Of a stretch of 64,000 nucleotides of DNA, positions 34,601-44,432 are shown piece after piece. The stretch spans positions 1 to 64,000 of the forward strand of contig NC_067302.1 in the NCBI RefSeq assembly GCF_020740795.1, read 5' to 3'. This DNA comes from Apus apus (lineage: Eukaryota; Chordata; Aves; Apodiformes; Apodidae). Each line of letters opens with the position of its first letter. Positions within the stretch are counted from its first letter, which is position 1. A program made the translations under genes and the position numbers. The notes beneath the pieces were generated by a model. The model was given only the letters and a program-made list of their open reading frames with translations. It did no database searches and was not told the DNA's origin.

Positions 34601-35423
34601 GCACAGAGCCAACCAAGCACACAGAGCTGAGATATTATTTTATTCCATGGTTGGGCAAGGTCGGGTGCTGGGTGGTGATTTCACAAATCGAGCTGTTCTA
34701 CTTCTGTGACACCAAATGTTGGTGACAATGAGTCCAGTCATTATAGACACTCTGACTCCACTGACTATGATCCAGAGGGAGAGAACATCCCTGACAGATT
34801 ATCAATTATAGGAACAATTATTTCACTAGTAAAGAAACAAAATAGGACTAATAAAACCAAACAAACACTGATAAGAGGGACATCCAGCGCATTTGTAAAT
34901 TCGCGGAGCAGCACAACCCAGATTAGAGGGATGGGATTAGAGGATCCATCTGACAGGCTGAGCACAACCCTCGGGGTGTTCAAGCACGTTCTGTATGTGG
35001 CCACCATCAAACACCCTTGCCCAGCCCTGCTCAGGATGTGTGACAAGGCATCCCTACATCTGCCTCCTGCCAGGCTCCCAGTGATTCCCCCCTCTTCCCC
35101 AGGAATCCTGAGAAGTCAACACAGCATTACCAGTCAGAAATGCAGAAGTACCAAGGACACATGCAGGCAACTCAGCAGCTCTGGTCTTGGCACTGTAGAA
35201 GAGGGTTAGGGCTGTATGGTGCATCTCCTGCACAATTCCCTAGGAAAAGAAAAGAACAAACATTAACAACAATTCAAAACAAATTAGAGCCCCTGCGACA
35301 GCTGACACCATCAGCATAAAAGAAGGCAGACTTCTTGATACCCTGGAAAAGATAAAACACATTCAAGAGCAGACACTGTTAAAAGGAAGGGACAATCCAC
35401 CGAGTGTGGAAAGTCTGCTCCCA
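34601..35423. other. Intergenic, no gene recognised
   Basis: A plus-strand open stretch at 34706-35209 has no recognisable domain. It may be part of the provirus that follows, but I cannot show this. Confidence 0.35.
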
Positions 35424-37285
35424 CTGTTGGCAGTTATTAATTGAAATAAGTAAAATTTGGGGGAAAAATAACATGAATCAGATCATTAAAAGACAAATTG
35501 CTAAATTATGCCAGGAAACTCACATGAAGAGGATTGACGTTTTATCTGTGGCCTTACTGAGAATTAGAGTCACTCCAAGAGCCAGGGAAGGAGTGAGTCA
35601 ATTTGAGATCCTGTATGGTGAAGCTTACCCAGTGAACAGCAGTGTAACAAGAGATGAACAGATGGTATCAAAGGGATGTTGAAAGATGATTTGCTGTCTC
35701 TGTCCTGGGTTTTGTCATCCCTTCAGAGGGACATGAACCAGAGAGCTCCTCTGCCTTTGGACTCACCCGTGCATCACTGCCAACCAGGAGACTCAGTCTG
35801 CATCTGGACCTGGAAGGAGCCACTGGAGGAGAAGTGGAAGAACCCTGTGCTGCCCTGCTGCCCACTTTCACTGCAGGGAAGGTGGATGGGATCAGCTCCT
35901 GGATCCATCACATCGAGGGAAGGATGCTCCTCCTGAGGGACAGTGGGCATGGACACCTGCAGGAGGACTTAAAACTGTCTAGAAATCAATTTTATTTCAT
36001 GAATTATGCTTGGGAATGGGGCAATACTTATTTAGAGCTCAACTGCCCCTAGGGACTATCAGTATTACTCTGTGTGATAACTGTGCCACTTGTTGTCATG
36101 ACCTGAGTAGGGCAACCCAGGGAGATTCAGATTGGACCCCTTTGCTTTCTAAACTCCTCAGAGAGGAGCCTGGATCCAACCTTTGTCTCAGATCTGGCCC
36201 TTCCAGGGAGACTGATTAAAACATCATGGTCCAAGGAAATGCTCGACTGTCCAATACCCTTTGATGAGATTAAGGTGAAATGACACTCAAGGTTTGTATT
36301 TGAACACCAGGTTTACTTAAACCTATAGAAGGAATATGGTACTGCAGTTATCATCTCAGGCTGCACGATCATAAAGGCTGACAATTAGATCACAAGAGTA
36401 CAATAGATATGTGTTTAAGCTGCACAACCTGAGAAAAACTTAATGACCTTAGGAAAGGAGAGAGAGAATAGGAGAAGAAAAGTTTAGAGAGAGAATAGAA
36501 AATCACAAGTACTGGATCCAACGTTGGGCCAGCAGCCGAGAGCTGGTGTCAGGGAGGCTCCCCGAGCCCTCCATTGCAGCCCCTGTTTGAGAGGCAGTTT
36601 CCTTGTTTCGCAAGGATGAGCAGGAGTGTTTGAGTAATAAGACTGAGCAGCTGGAGAGGAGCTGCCCCCTCTGCCCCTCCATCCTTACCTCAGTCACTGC
36701 ACCTGCAGCCTCGGGCCATGTGCAGCCACCAGTGCAGCCTCCGCCCCCTCAGACAAGGCTCTTGGGATGCAAACGAGACTTTGTTTGGGGGTTACAGTGG
36801 GGGTTTGACACCAACTCCAGCAACTATAGGTCCTGAGGGCTGGTCCCTCACACCCATAGTAGTTTTACCTCCCTTGCATTAACAAAAATAAATCAGAACT
36901 ACTCAGAGGTCATGCTCATCTGGAGGAGTGTGGGTTTGTTGAACTTAACAATATTACCATAATACTAATAACTAATTTGGGAACATATGCCATGGACACA
37001 TCTCACAGGCCTTGGGAAAAGAACATGCACATCAGCTCAGCTCAGGAGGCAGCTGGAACAAGCAACCAATCCAGCTGCTGGATTTGCATTCACTGCCCTG
37101 AACATTCAGAGAAAGGGGCACCTACGACTGATGTCCCTGTTCCTGCCAGTATCTCCTGGACCAGCCTCTCGATAAAAACAACCTGCTAAAATATTACTGG
37201 GAAAACATGCCCAAGAAGGAAAATATTGAGCAAGGCTTGTATGATTAAAAGCTTATATATATATTTAAGTCTTGAAGGGCGGAAT
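35424..37285 (+). pseudogene. Gammaretrovirus-like provirus remnant (integrase C-terminus and envelope start)
   Basis: At 35470-35640 the plus strand encodes an integrase segment (KRQIAKLCQETHMK, then LLRIRVTPRAREG and FEILYG). A second piece near 35680-35840 holds NQRAPLPLDSPVH and a QPGD motif of the integrase C-terminal domain in a shifted frame. Near 36975-37180 an envelope-surface-like segment has the Cys pair CWICIHC after NQSS. The arrangement resembles ERV1 pol-env, with most of gag and pol and the envelope body lost. The sequence at 35426-35460 is an LTR-start-like copy fused directly to integrase. Stops and frameshifts make it inactive. 36230-36960 is unassigned. Confidence 0.55.
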
Positions 37286-38000
37286 TGTCAGTTATTAATT
37301 GAAATAAGTAAAATTCGGGGGGGGGGGGGAGGGGGGAAATCACATTTGGGAAAAATCCCATAAAAGAGAACACAAGGGACATGCAGAATAAAAACAGGGC
37401 CTAGATATCAGTGAAACAGGGAGAATTAGAGAAAACCGGATTCCAGTTAGAGAAGAACACTCTCTAATAGTCACCAGCCCTTGAGACAGGCCTGCAGGAC
37501 AGATGGAAGGGGTGGACAGGAGCTCTGCCCACAGCTTGGCCTGGGGACAGCCTGGAGCTCTGGGGAAAAACACACAGAGTAACTGAAATCACCCTGTGAA
37601 TCTATTAACGAGCCATTAGCAGCCTGAAATCCACACCCACAGGCTGGAGGGACCCCTGCTAACAACAACCCCCCACTCTTGGAGCAGGCACAGTGACATT
37701 CCTGAGCATTGCCCCTTGGAATAGCAGCGAGGGGTTAGTGACCCATCGTGTGTGCAGTGAAAGAGCAATGTTAGAGATCAAGTTCCTTCTCATGTTTCGG
37801 GTATAAAAGTAGCATTGGTGTTTCAGGAGCTGAGCTTGCTGTGTGGAACACCCCCTGCTCCCTGCTCTGTGCAGAACTGGGTATTGCAGCAGATCTCTGG
37901 GCTCTGTGTGAACTGGCTCCTTGCACACCAGGTGACAGACCCGCTGTCGCGACAAGGGCTGCAGGGCCGGGATCCACCCAGACGGCCGGGAACGGGTCTG
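37286..38000 (+). repeat. LTR of the provirus remnant (plus orientation)
   Basis: It follows a purine-rich tract (gaagggcggaat) and starts TGTCAGTTATTAATTG. A long G run is at 37318-37335. A TATA box (gggtataaaagtagc) lies at 37799-37813 with a plausible cap region after it. The 3' limit is estimated, where CpG-rich sequence starts. Confidence 0.5.
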
Positions 38001-38039
38001 ACCCCCGCTCTCCAGGCCGGGAAAGCGGCTGCAGCTCCA

Positions 38040-38230
38040 GCCCCGGAGCTCACCAGCCACCACTTCCGGGCCCGCGGAGCCGCTTCCGCCTTTGGTCACA
38101 TGATCTGCTGCCACTATCACGTGAGCTCCGGCTCGCCAGCCAATCCGCGCTCAGCTCCCCCCTCCCCTTCCCGCCGTGCCCTTCGCCCTTTGCCCCCGCG
38201 CTGACCCGCCAAGATGGCGCTGCCGGCCCC
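38040..38230 (+). promoter_or_regulatory. CpG-rich promoter without an assigned gene
   Basis: The region combines an ETS-type site (acttccgg, 38062-38069), E-boxes (tcacatga near 38096; tcacgtga near 38117), a CCAAT box (38140-38144) and a YY1-type CAAGATGGCGC at 38210-38220. YY1 sites of this kind sit at start sites of housekeeping genes and here the motif includes an ATG at 38213. That ATG opens only 37 codons before TAA. A possible first-exon donor (cagag|gtgggt) lies near 38455. I cannot name the gene; the next coding evidence downstream is the ankyrin gene. Confidence 0.5.
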
Positions 38231-38569
38231 GGGGCCCCCCCGGCCCCTCCCCAGCCCGGGGGTCCCGATCCCCTCCCTGGGGACCTGGGGGTCCCACAGC
38301 CCAGCCCCGCTTTCCCTGGAGCTGTAACCCCAGGACGGACCTGGGGCCTGCGGGGGGTTCCTGCCCGACCCCCTGTGCCCGGGCCCTCCTGGCTGCCTCG
38401 GCCTCGAGCCGAGAGCCTCGCCAGGAGATTCCTGCAGAGGAACCTTCAGCAGAGGTGGGTGCTGGGGGGCACATCCAGGGGATAGAAACAACATCAGGGA
38501 AGGGGGGTTGGGAGAGAGCTCTGGAGATCACCCAGTGCCACCCCCAGCAGAGCAGGTCCCACAGCAGCC

Positions 38570-39345
38570 AGGTGGGTCTGCTGTGTCTCCAGAGAAGGAG
38601 CCTCCCCCCGGCTCTGGGCAGCCTGGACCAGGGCTCTGCTGCCCTCACAGCCAAGAAGTTCCTCATGCTCAGGAGGAACGTCCTGTGCTCCAGTTTGTCC
38701 TGTTGCCCTTTGTCCTCTCCCTGGGCACCACTGAAGAATCTGTCCCCACCCTCCTGACCCCCACCCTGGAGATATTGAGGACACCCCCCCTTTATCTGCT
38801 CTTCACCAGCTGAACAGTCCCAGGTCCTTTCCTCATCACAGGGATGTTCTCAGCCCCTCCGCATCTCCCTGGCCCTTTGCTGTCCCCTCCCCAGCAGCTC
38901 CCTGTCCTTCCTGACCTGGGCAGCCCAGACCTGGGCCCAGTTCTCCAGAGGTGTCCCCCCCAGGGCAGAGGAGAGGGGCAGGAGAACCTCCCTGACCTGC
39001 TGCCCACATTCTCCTGATGCCCCCCAGGAGCCCATTGGCCTCCTTGGCCACCAGGGCACGTTGCTGCCTCATGGTCACCCTGTTGGCCGCCAGGACCCTG
39101 AAGTTCTTGTCCCCAGAGCTGCTCTCCAGCAGGTCCCCCCCACCCTGTGCTTCTCCACGGGCTTGTTCCTCCCCAGATGCAGGACCTTCCATGGCCCTTG
39201 GGGAACCTCACGGGGTTCCTCACTCCTCAACTCTCCATCCCGCCCAGGTCACCCTGGGTGGCAGCTCAGCCCCCGGGGGTGTCACCCCCCTCCTAGTTTG
39301 GTGTCACCAGTGAACCTGCTGAGGGGACACTGTCCCTGTGTCCAG
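38570..39345 (-). mobile_element. CR1 LINE fragment (minus orientation), GC-rich
   Basis: It carries CR1 phrases in reverse, such as 'tctccagagaaggagcctcc', 'agctccctgtccttcctgac', and 'cattggcctccttggccacc' near 39033. Both ends are truncated and no long ORF remains. Confidence 0.8.
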
Positions 39346-39588
39346 GAACAACCCCATGGACCAACCCAGGGCAGGGGTGTATCTTAGTGTGCTAATAGCT
39401 CATTAAGATGCTAACTGCATGAGCCCAGTGCCCAGCGGTTCTGCCCAGGGTGCTCCTCCTCGGCTCCGGCCTCGCTTGCCCCTGCTCTCCGTGCCGCTCG
39501 GCTCGGTCCTTTCCCTCCCTCGGCCTCGCCCCGGGCCCGGCAGAGCCCGCCGGTGCCTCCTGCTGCTCCCGCCCCGCAGCAGCGGCTG

Positions 39589-41480
39589 ATGGGGCTCTGG
39601 AGGAAGAAGCGGCAGCGTTCGCCCTCTGGCCGCGCTGCTGGGCAGCCCCGCGCTGCCCCCGCCAGTGCCGCCAGTGCCGCCAGTGCCCGCCAGCTGCAGA
39701 GGACAGCCATGAGCAGGCTGCACCGCGCGGCTGCCCGCGGCGACCTGGCCTGGCTGAGGCGCTGGCGCTGGGGGCTGAGGGTGCTGGGCATCGACAGCCG
39801 CGACCAGGAGAAGCGGTGAGGGGCTGTGGGGCTGAGGGGACAGCTGGGCTGCTGCTGGCAGGCGGGGCTGCAGCAGGGCCTGAGCCAAGCTCCACGAGGC
39901 CCCGGCAGCCCTGGCTGCAGCACAAGGGCTGTGCTGGGACACGGAGCCCAGGGAGCCAGGGCAGCGCTAGCCCGGGGCCACCAGCCCCCCGGCAGCTGTT
40001 GGGGGCCAGCTGGCATCACCCCCCTGAGGGCTTGTGGGGGCTCCTGTTGAAGGCGGTTGCTTGGAAAGCAAGACTTTCCCTGTCAGCTGGGAGGGGAAAC
40101 TGGAGAGCTTTCCATTGCTGGCAGCTGCTGGGTGGGCTCAGGTGCGGTGGGAAGTGCTGCCCCTGCCCTGCCCCTTGGCCCTGGGTCTCCCTGTGTCGTG
40201 GTTTGAGCCAGGATGAAGCCACTTTTCCTTCTACTGATTTTTTTTTTCCTTCAGCAAGCTTTCTTTTAACTAGTAGCAGAGTGTTCCAGCTAGGAATGAT
40301 AACAAGTGGTGGAATGTTTCTCTAACTGCTGGGTCTTCCAGGTCACATCTTTACTCTGCTGGCTCAGACACTACGGGGAGATCTATGACCCCCCTGCCCC
40401 ATAGTAAAAATCAGTAAAAGAAAAAGTGGCTTCATCCTGGCTCAAACCAGGACAACCTGCAGGGCTGTCATGCAGCTGCTGAGGCATCAGCACTTCTCTC
40501 CTGGCCTGAGGGGGGGATCAGTGCAGGATTGTTGCAGCAGTCCTGGGGACAAGCAGGGTCTGGGCAGGGTCCCCAGGGCTGGGTGGTCTGTCCATGTTAA
40601 GCTCCTGTCTTATTTTTAGGACACCTCTGCATCTCACCTGTGCCAACGGGCCATGTGGGGTTGGTAAGATTTCTGGTGGGAGAGAACTGCCAGGTGGACC
40701 TCTCTGACAACTGGAGGAGATCGCCCCTGATGAAGGTATGTGGCATGTGTCCTGCTCTTGGAGAGGGGCTCGTGGCCTGTGCAGGAATGGAGGGGTGTCT
40801 GGCAGGATTCTGTGCACAGGCCTGTGCAGAAACGTGCCCGATGTAATTGGGGTGGAACAGCAAAGGTGAGCTCATGGTTGCAGATGCTTTTCTTCCCCAG
40901 TGCTGAGAAGCTGGGTGAGCTGGGACAGTGCAAGGTCAGCTTTGGAAGACTTTCCTTTGTGTGTGTGTTCTTCCCAGGCAGTGCAGAGCCAGCAGGAAGA
41001 GTGTGTGGCTGTTCTGCTGGAGCAGGAAGCCAGCTTGACTCTGGCAGACTGTGATGGCAACACGGCCCGTCACCTGGCTGTCCTGTCTCCTGCTCTCAAT
41101 ATAGTGGGGCTGTTACCCCAGCATCATGCCACTACTGATGCCAAGAAAAAGGTAAATGTTTCCATTTCTTCAGGAAGTTCTTTCAGAAAGGTGCATGGAT
41201 ATTTTCTCATCCTGTTTTTTTGACTTTGATGTTTCCCTTGGTTTCTTTCTCTGTCCTTTCAAGGAGGGATGTACCCGACGGGTGCTGGCTGTGACCATCA
41301 TGAAGAGGTGGCAGAGTTTCTCCTTCTCAGAGGAGCTGATGTGCATACTCGAGACACAGCTTAAAGGAGCAATTGTTTTGAAGATGCCTTCTTTCCTGCT
41401 GCCCTGTGTTGAACTAGCTGCCCCAGATTTCATGGTGATAACCTGTAGAGTTGTCCATGTGACACATTGGTCTGCACTCG
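39589..41480 (+). pseudogene. ANKRD26/POTE-like ankyrin repeat gene, decayed 5' part
   Basis: Three exons have canonical borders: 39589-39815 (starts MGLWRKKRQRSP, ends GIDSRDQEK + CG), 40620-40735 (TPLHLTCANG start, FLVGENCQVDLSDN) and 40978-41151 (QSQQEECVAVLLEQEASLTLADCDGNTARHLAV in two blocks). A fourth begins at 41264. The order and exon phases match the ankyrin part of ANKRD26-type proteins, whose first exon ends in DSRD..K and whose repeats follow one per exon. Exon 2 is 116 bases, where the flanking phases require 115: an extra G in the aacgggccatg stretch near 40650 shifts the frame. The fourth exon shows a frame change and then TAA near 41360. No coiled-coil part is found. The gene is probably dead, though a single-base error in exon 2 cannot be excluded. 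The start was chosen from the RKK-rich N-terminus. Confidence 0.72.
40194..40454. repeat. Foldback element with about 45-bp inverted ends
   Basis: The left end (40194-40242: TGTCGTGGTTTGAGCCAGGA... through the AGCCACTTTTCCTT stretch and ACTGATTTTT) is the reverse complement, with few differences, of 40405-40454 (AAAAATCAGT... to CTCAAACCAGGACA). The arms resemble the start of the LTR family at 6868 and 10839. It lies in intron 1 of the ankyrin gene. Confidence 0.8.
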
Positions 41481-42279
41481 TTGATTTTTAGCCTGCCACA
41501 TCTAATGTCAAGGTGTCATTTCATGTCTGAACAGCCACAGGTGACTCATCAGAAGGAGACTCAATAAGGTGAGACTTTCCACACACCTCACACTGACTTG
41601 AGGGATGATGGGAGAGACACAGGACTCATTTTCCTTTGCTTTTCAAGAAGCTGTGAGGAAGAGGAGGATGAGGAGGGCTGGAATGCTTCTGAAGGAGGGC
41701 TCCATTTCACCCCCAGGGTGGCGTGTGTTTACAGGGAACATGTCCTTCAAAAATAAATGATTTGCAGGCGAGTTTTCTTGGGGATTGAAGGAAACTACAG
41801 TTCCAGCCAGTGTTGTTGTCTCCTTAGGAGCAGCTTCTGGCCAAGCAGCCTTTATTCTGCTATGAGTGTTTCCTCACAGCCCTGGAGCTGTGGCAGAGCC
41901 TGCAGTAGATTTGTGGTCTGGGGCAAAAGAGCAAGAGGTGAAGAGATAAACAACCACCTTGCTTGATTTCCTCTTGTTCTTGTGGGTCAGGTTGGCAGAC
42001 CCTCAGAGTTACTGTTCTAATGGATTCTGTTCTTCTCCAATGATTGTTACTGTTTCCTGTCACTTAGGTGATAAAACCCTCAGAGAGAAAGGAAAAGGGC
42101 ATTTCCTGCTCAAGATCTACTGAAATCCTTCATCAGCTGGTTTTCTTTTCCTCCCTGTCAGGTGACTCAGGAGCTCTCAGTGGATGAGTGACTCCAGTGG
42201 GTTCTTTTCTCTGGAGTGCCATTCCATGCTTGCTTGTTGCTTTCCCCGCCCTTGTTCCCTCTTTGGAATGTGGGGCAGT
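41481..42279. other. Intergenic or intronic remains after the ankyrin exons
   Basis: An acidic-coding stretch near 41653-41700 (GAGGAAGAGGAGGATGAGG) could be a relic exon. Otherwise I see no feature. Confidence 0.35.
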
Positions 42280-42515
42280 GTCCTTGTCAGGGGATGGAGG
42301 AGCTGCCGGAGAGAGGGCAGAGCAGCCAGGAGCTGAGGGGAGAGGGATGAGGGACAGGGATGCACGGGCCTGGGGATCAACGGGGATGGACAGACAGAGT
42401 CCTCCCTGGACACCAGCCATGGAAGGGGCTTGACTTCCATGATCCCCGACCTTACACTGAGCACATGTGGATACATGGAGTGGAATACTTGGGTCAATTT
42501 GCTGTCCATCTGGTC
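42280..42515 (-). repeat. LTR-family fragment (inverted copy of 10930-11180)
   Basis: The reverse complement matches 10930-11180 at most positions, including 'agtcctccctggacaccagccat' and 'gatgcacgggcctggggatc'-type blocks. Confidence 0.8.
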
Positions 42516-42599
42516 CTCCTCCCTGGGTGGGGGGCTGCAGATATGACCCTTCCATGAGCCTGGAAGTGAACTTAGCTGCAGCAGATATTCATGGGACAA

Positions 42600-42880
42600 T
42601 TCAGGGTAGAATTGTCCTTTGCTCAGGAGGTCTCTTTTCTACCTTTGGTTCCAAGTAGAGACAGCTCTGAGGTTGAGCAAGTTGCTCAGTGCGTGTCAGC
42701 ATGCCTGTGCAGAGTCTGCACACGAGAGCCAGACGTTGAAGCCACCATTACAGAAATGGAGACAAGGCATTTGACCAGCTTCTTGGCCCTGGAACAGGTA
42801 GGCCATGTCTCCTGAAACTGCCACAAGCACCTAAGCTTTTGTCCGCAGCAGTGTGGCTCCTCTGTAGGTGTCCTGCTGGT
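42600..42880 (+). repeat. Unclassified dispersed repeat, copy 2
   Basis: It aligns with the reverse complement of 12470-12760. The similarity runs across what looks like a splice donor near 42798 (gaacag|gtaggc), so it is unlikely to be a conserved exon. Confidence 0.5.
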
Positions 42881-43460
42881 CTCCTGCCCCATGTTGGTCC
42901 TTAGGCTGTGAAGAGAATCAACACCAACCTTTTCACTAGCTTACATTTACTTTCCATGCTGAAATGCAGGGTGGATCAAGGGAGCTCTGATCTTCCAGGC
43001 TCCCTGCTGCACAGTGAGGGATTTGGAGAAGGAAAATGCAGGTCATCTTCTTGTGTCAGTGCACACCACATCAACATTTTACCTTCTTTTGTGCCTTTTC
43101 ACAAACCTGGGATCTGTCTATTGGCTGCCTTTGGTTCAAGAAGACAGTACTTCCTATTCCACCTCTCCCTCCTCCAAAAAGCAGGGAAATAAAATGTGCA
43201 GCATGGATGACTTAAGGACAATATTGTAGTCTTGAAGGTATACAAGACAGAAAAGGTTGTACAGGTAATTCCAGAATAGGTGGAATAGGAGGGTCCTGCA
43301 TGGATCAGGCCTGGTCATGGCTCCGAATCGCCCCAGGGGGTCTGCACGGCGGCTTTTCAAGCAGCACGTCAAGGCAGGGACACCTGGAAGGAAAGGTGCT
43401 TCCCAAGGCGCGTGCCTTCTGCTTCCGTCCAGTGCTGGTGAGGGGAGAAAAGCAGCCGCC
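42881..43460. other. Intergenic, no gene recognised
   Basis: No coding or repeat signature. GC content rises from about 43300 toward the minisatellite. Confidence 0.35.
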
Positions 43461-44079
43461 GGTGCGTGTGCCCCCCGGTGTGCCCCCCAACCCCCGGTGT
43501 GCCCCCGGTGTGCCCCCCAACCCCGGGTGTCCCCCCAACCCCCGGTGTGCCCCCCCAACCCCCGGTGTCCCCCCAACCCCCGGTGTGCCCCCGGTGTGCC
43601 CCCCAACCCCCGGTGTGCCCCCCAACCCCCGGTGTCCCCCCCAACCCCCGGTGTGCCCCCGGTGTGCCCCCCAACCCCCGGTGTGCCCCCCAACCCCCGG
43701 TGTGCCCCCGGTGTGCCCCCCAACCCCCGGTGTGCCCCCCAACCCCCGGTGTCCCCCCAACCCCCGGTGTGCCCCCGGTGTGCCCCCCAACCCCCGGTGT
43801 GCCCCCCAACCCCCGGTGTGCCCCCGGTGTGCCCCCCAACCCCCGGTGTGCCCCCCAACCCCCGGTGTGCCCCCGGTGTGCCCCCCAACCCCCGGTGTGC
43901 CCCCCAACCCCCGGTGTCCCCCCCAACCCCCGGTGTGCCCCCGGTGTGCCCCCCAACCCCCGGTGTGCCCCCCAACCCCCGGTGTGCCCCCCAACCCCCG
44001 GTGTGCCCCCGGTGTGCCCCCCAACCCCCGGTGTGCCCCCCAACCCCCGGGGTCCCCCCAACCCCCCCGGGTCCCTCCC
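43461..44079. repeat. G/C-rich minisatellite with higher-order structure
   Basis: About 620 bases are built from two related units: A, ggtgtgccccccaaccccc (19 bases), and B, ggtgtgccccc (11 bases). An 18-base variant of A lacks one G. They repeat mostly as B-A-A (49 bases), with an extra A or variant in some rounds. The minus strand is packed with runs of four to seven G. The units contain no stop codon in any frame, so long open frames on both strands (PNPRCAPGVPP-like or GGWGAHRG-like) are artefacts. The array ends about 200 bases before the RLF start codon. Confidence 0.95.
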
Positions 44080-44084
44080 CGGGG

Positions 44085-44279
44085 CCGGCCCAGACCCAGG
44101 TCACGTGGCGGGCGCAGCGCGCGGCTTTGACGCGCTCCGTCGCGCCGTGATGACGCCACAACAGGAAGTGCCCGCCGCCGCCACACTGACGCCGCGTCAC
44201 GTGCCGCCGTCCCGGGGCGATGACGTCAGCGGGCGCGGATCACGTGAGCCGTGCCTACGCGCGGCGGGGCCGGGCGCGG
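44085..44279 (+). promoter_or_regulatory. RLF CpG promoter
   Basis: The CpG-dense sequence just upstream of the RLF ATG has three CACGTG E-boxes (44102-44107, 44198-44203, 44241-44246), a perfect CRE palindrome TGACGTCA (44221-44228) and an ETS-type ACAGGAAGTG (44161-44170). No TATA box. The start site is probably between about 44170 and 44270. Confidence 0.65.
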
Positions 44280-44432
44280 ATGGCGGACGCTGCGGCCGAG
44301 GCGGCTCCGCGGCCCGAGATGCCGCGGCGGGAGGCGGCGCTGCGGGCGCGGCTGTGGCAGCTGCAGAGCGAGCTCCGCGAGCAGGAGGTGTCGGAGGCCT
44401 CGTCCCGGGCCTATTGCCGGGGCTTCTGCCAG
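44280..44432 (+). CDS. RLF: RLF zinc finger protein, exon 1
   Basis: RLF is a large nuclear multi-C2H2 zinc finger protein, acting in vertebrate chromatin and transcription control. Exon 1 encodes 51 residues: MADAAAEAAPRPEM, then LWQLQSELREQEVSE and AYCRGFCQ, closely matching the N-terminus of RLF (LWQLETELREQEVSE...YCRSFCQ in mammals). It ends in phase 0 at CAG|GTGGGG. An in-frame ATG at 44220 exists but lies in the CRE-containing promoter; ATG 44280 fits the MAD start of the family. The N-terminal extension is much shorter and less glycine-rich than in mammals. The downstream exons and zinc fingers are outside the window. Confidence 0.93.

Noticed and set aside
34706-35209. Plus-strand ORF of 167 codons
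   Set aside because: No recognisable domain; probably chance or retroviral debris.
39392-40019. Minus-strand ORFs of 177-202 codons over the ankyrin first exon
   Set aside because: Low-complexity Ala/Arg/Gly-rich shadows of a CpG-rich exon, without domain or splice support.
42650-42800. Possible exon ending at gaacag|gtaggc
   Set aside because: The match to the 12 kb copy does not stop at the donor, so the site is likely fortuitous.
43300-44200. Long Pro/Cys-rich and Gly-rich open frames on both strands (up to 476 codons)
   Set aside because: They are products of the stop-free minisatellite unit; all six frames are open and none has gene structure. Only the stretch from 44280 in one of them is real RLF exon 1.
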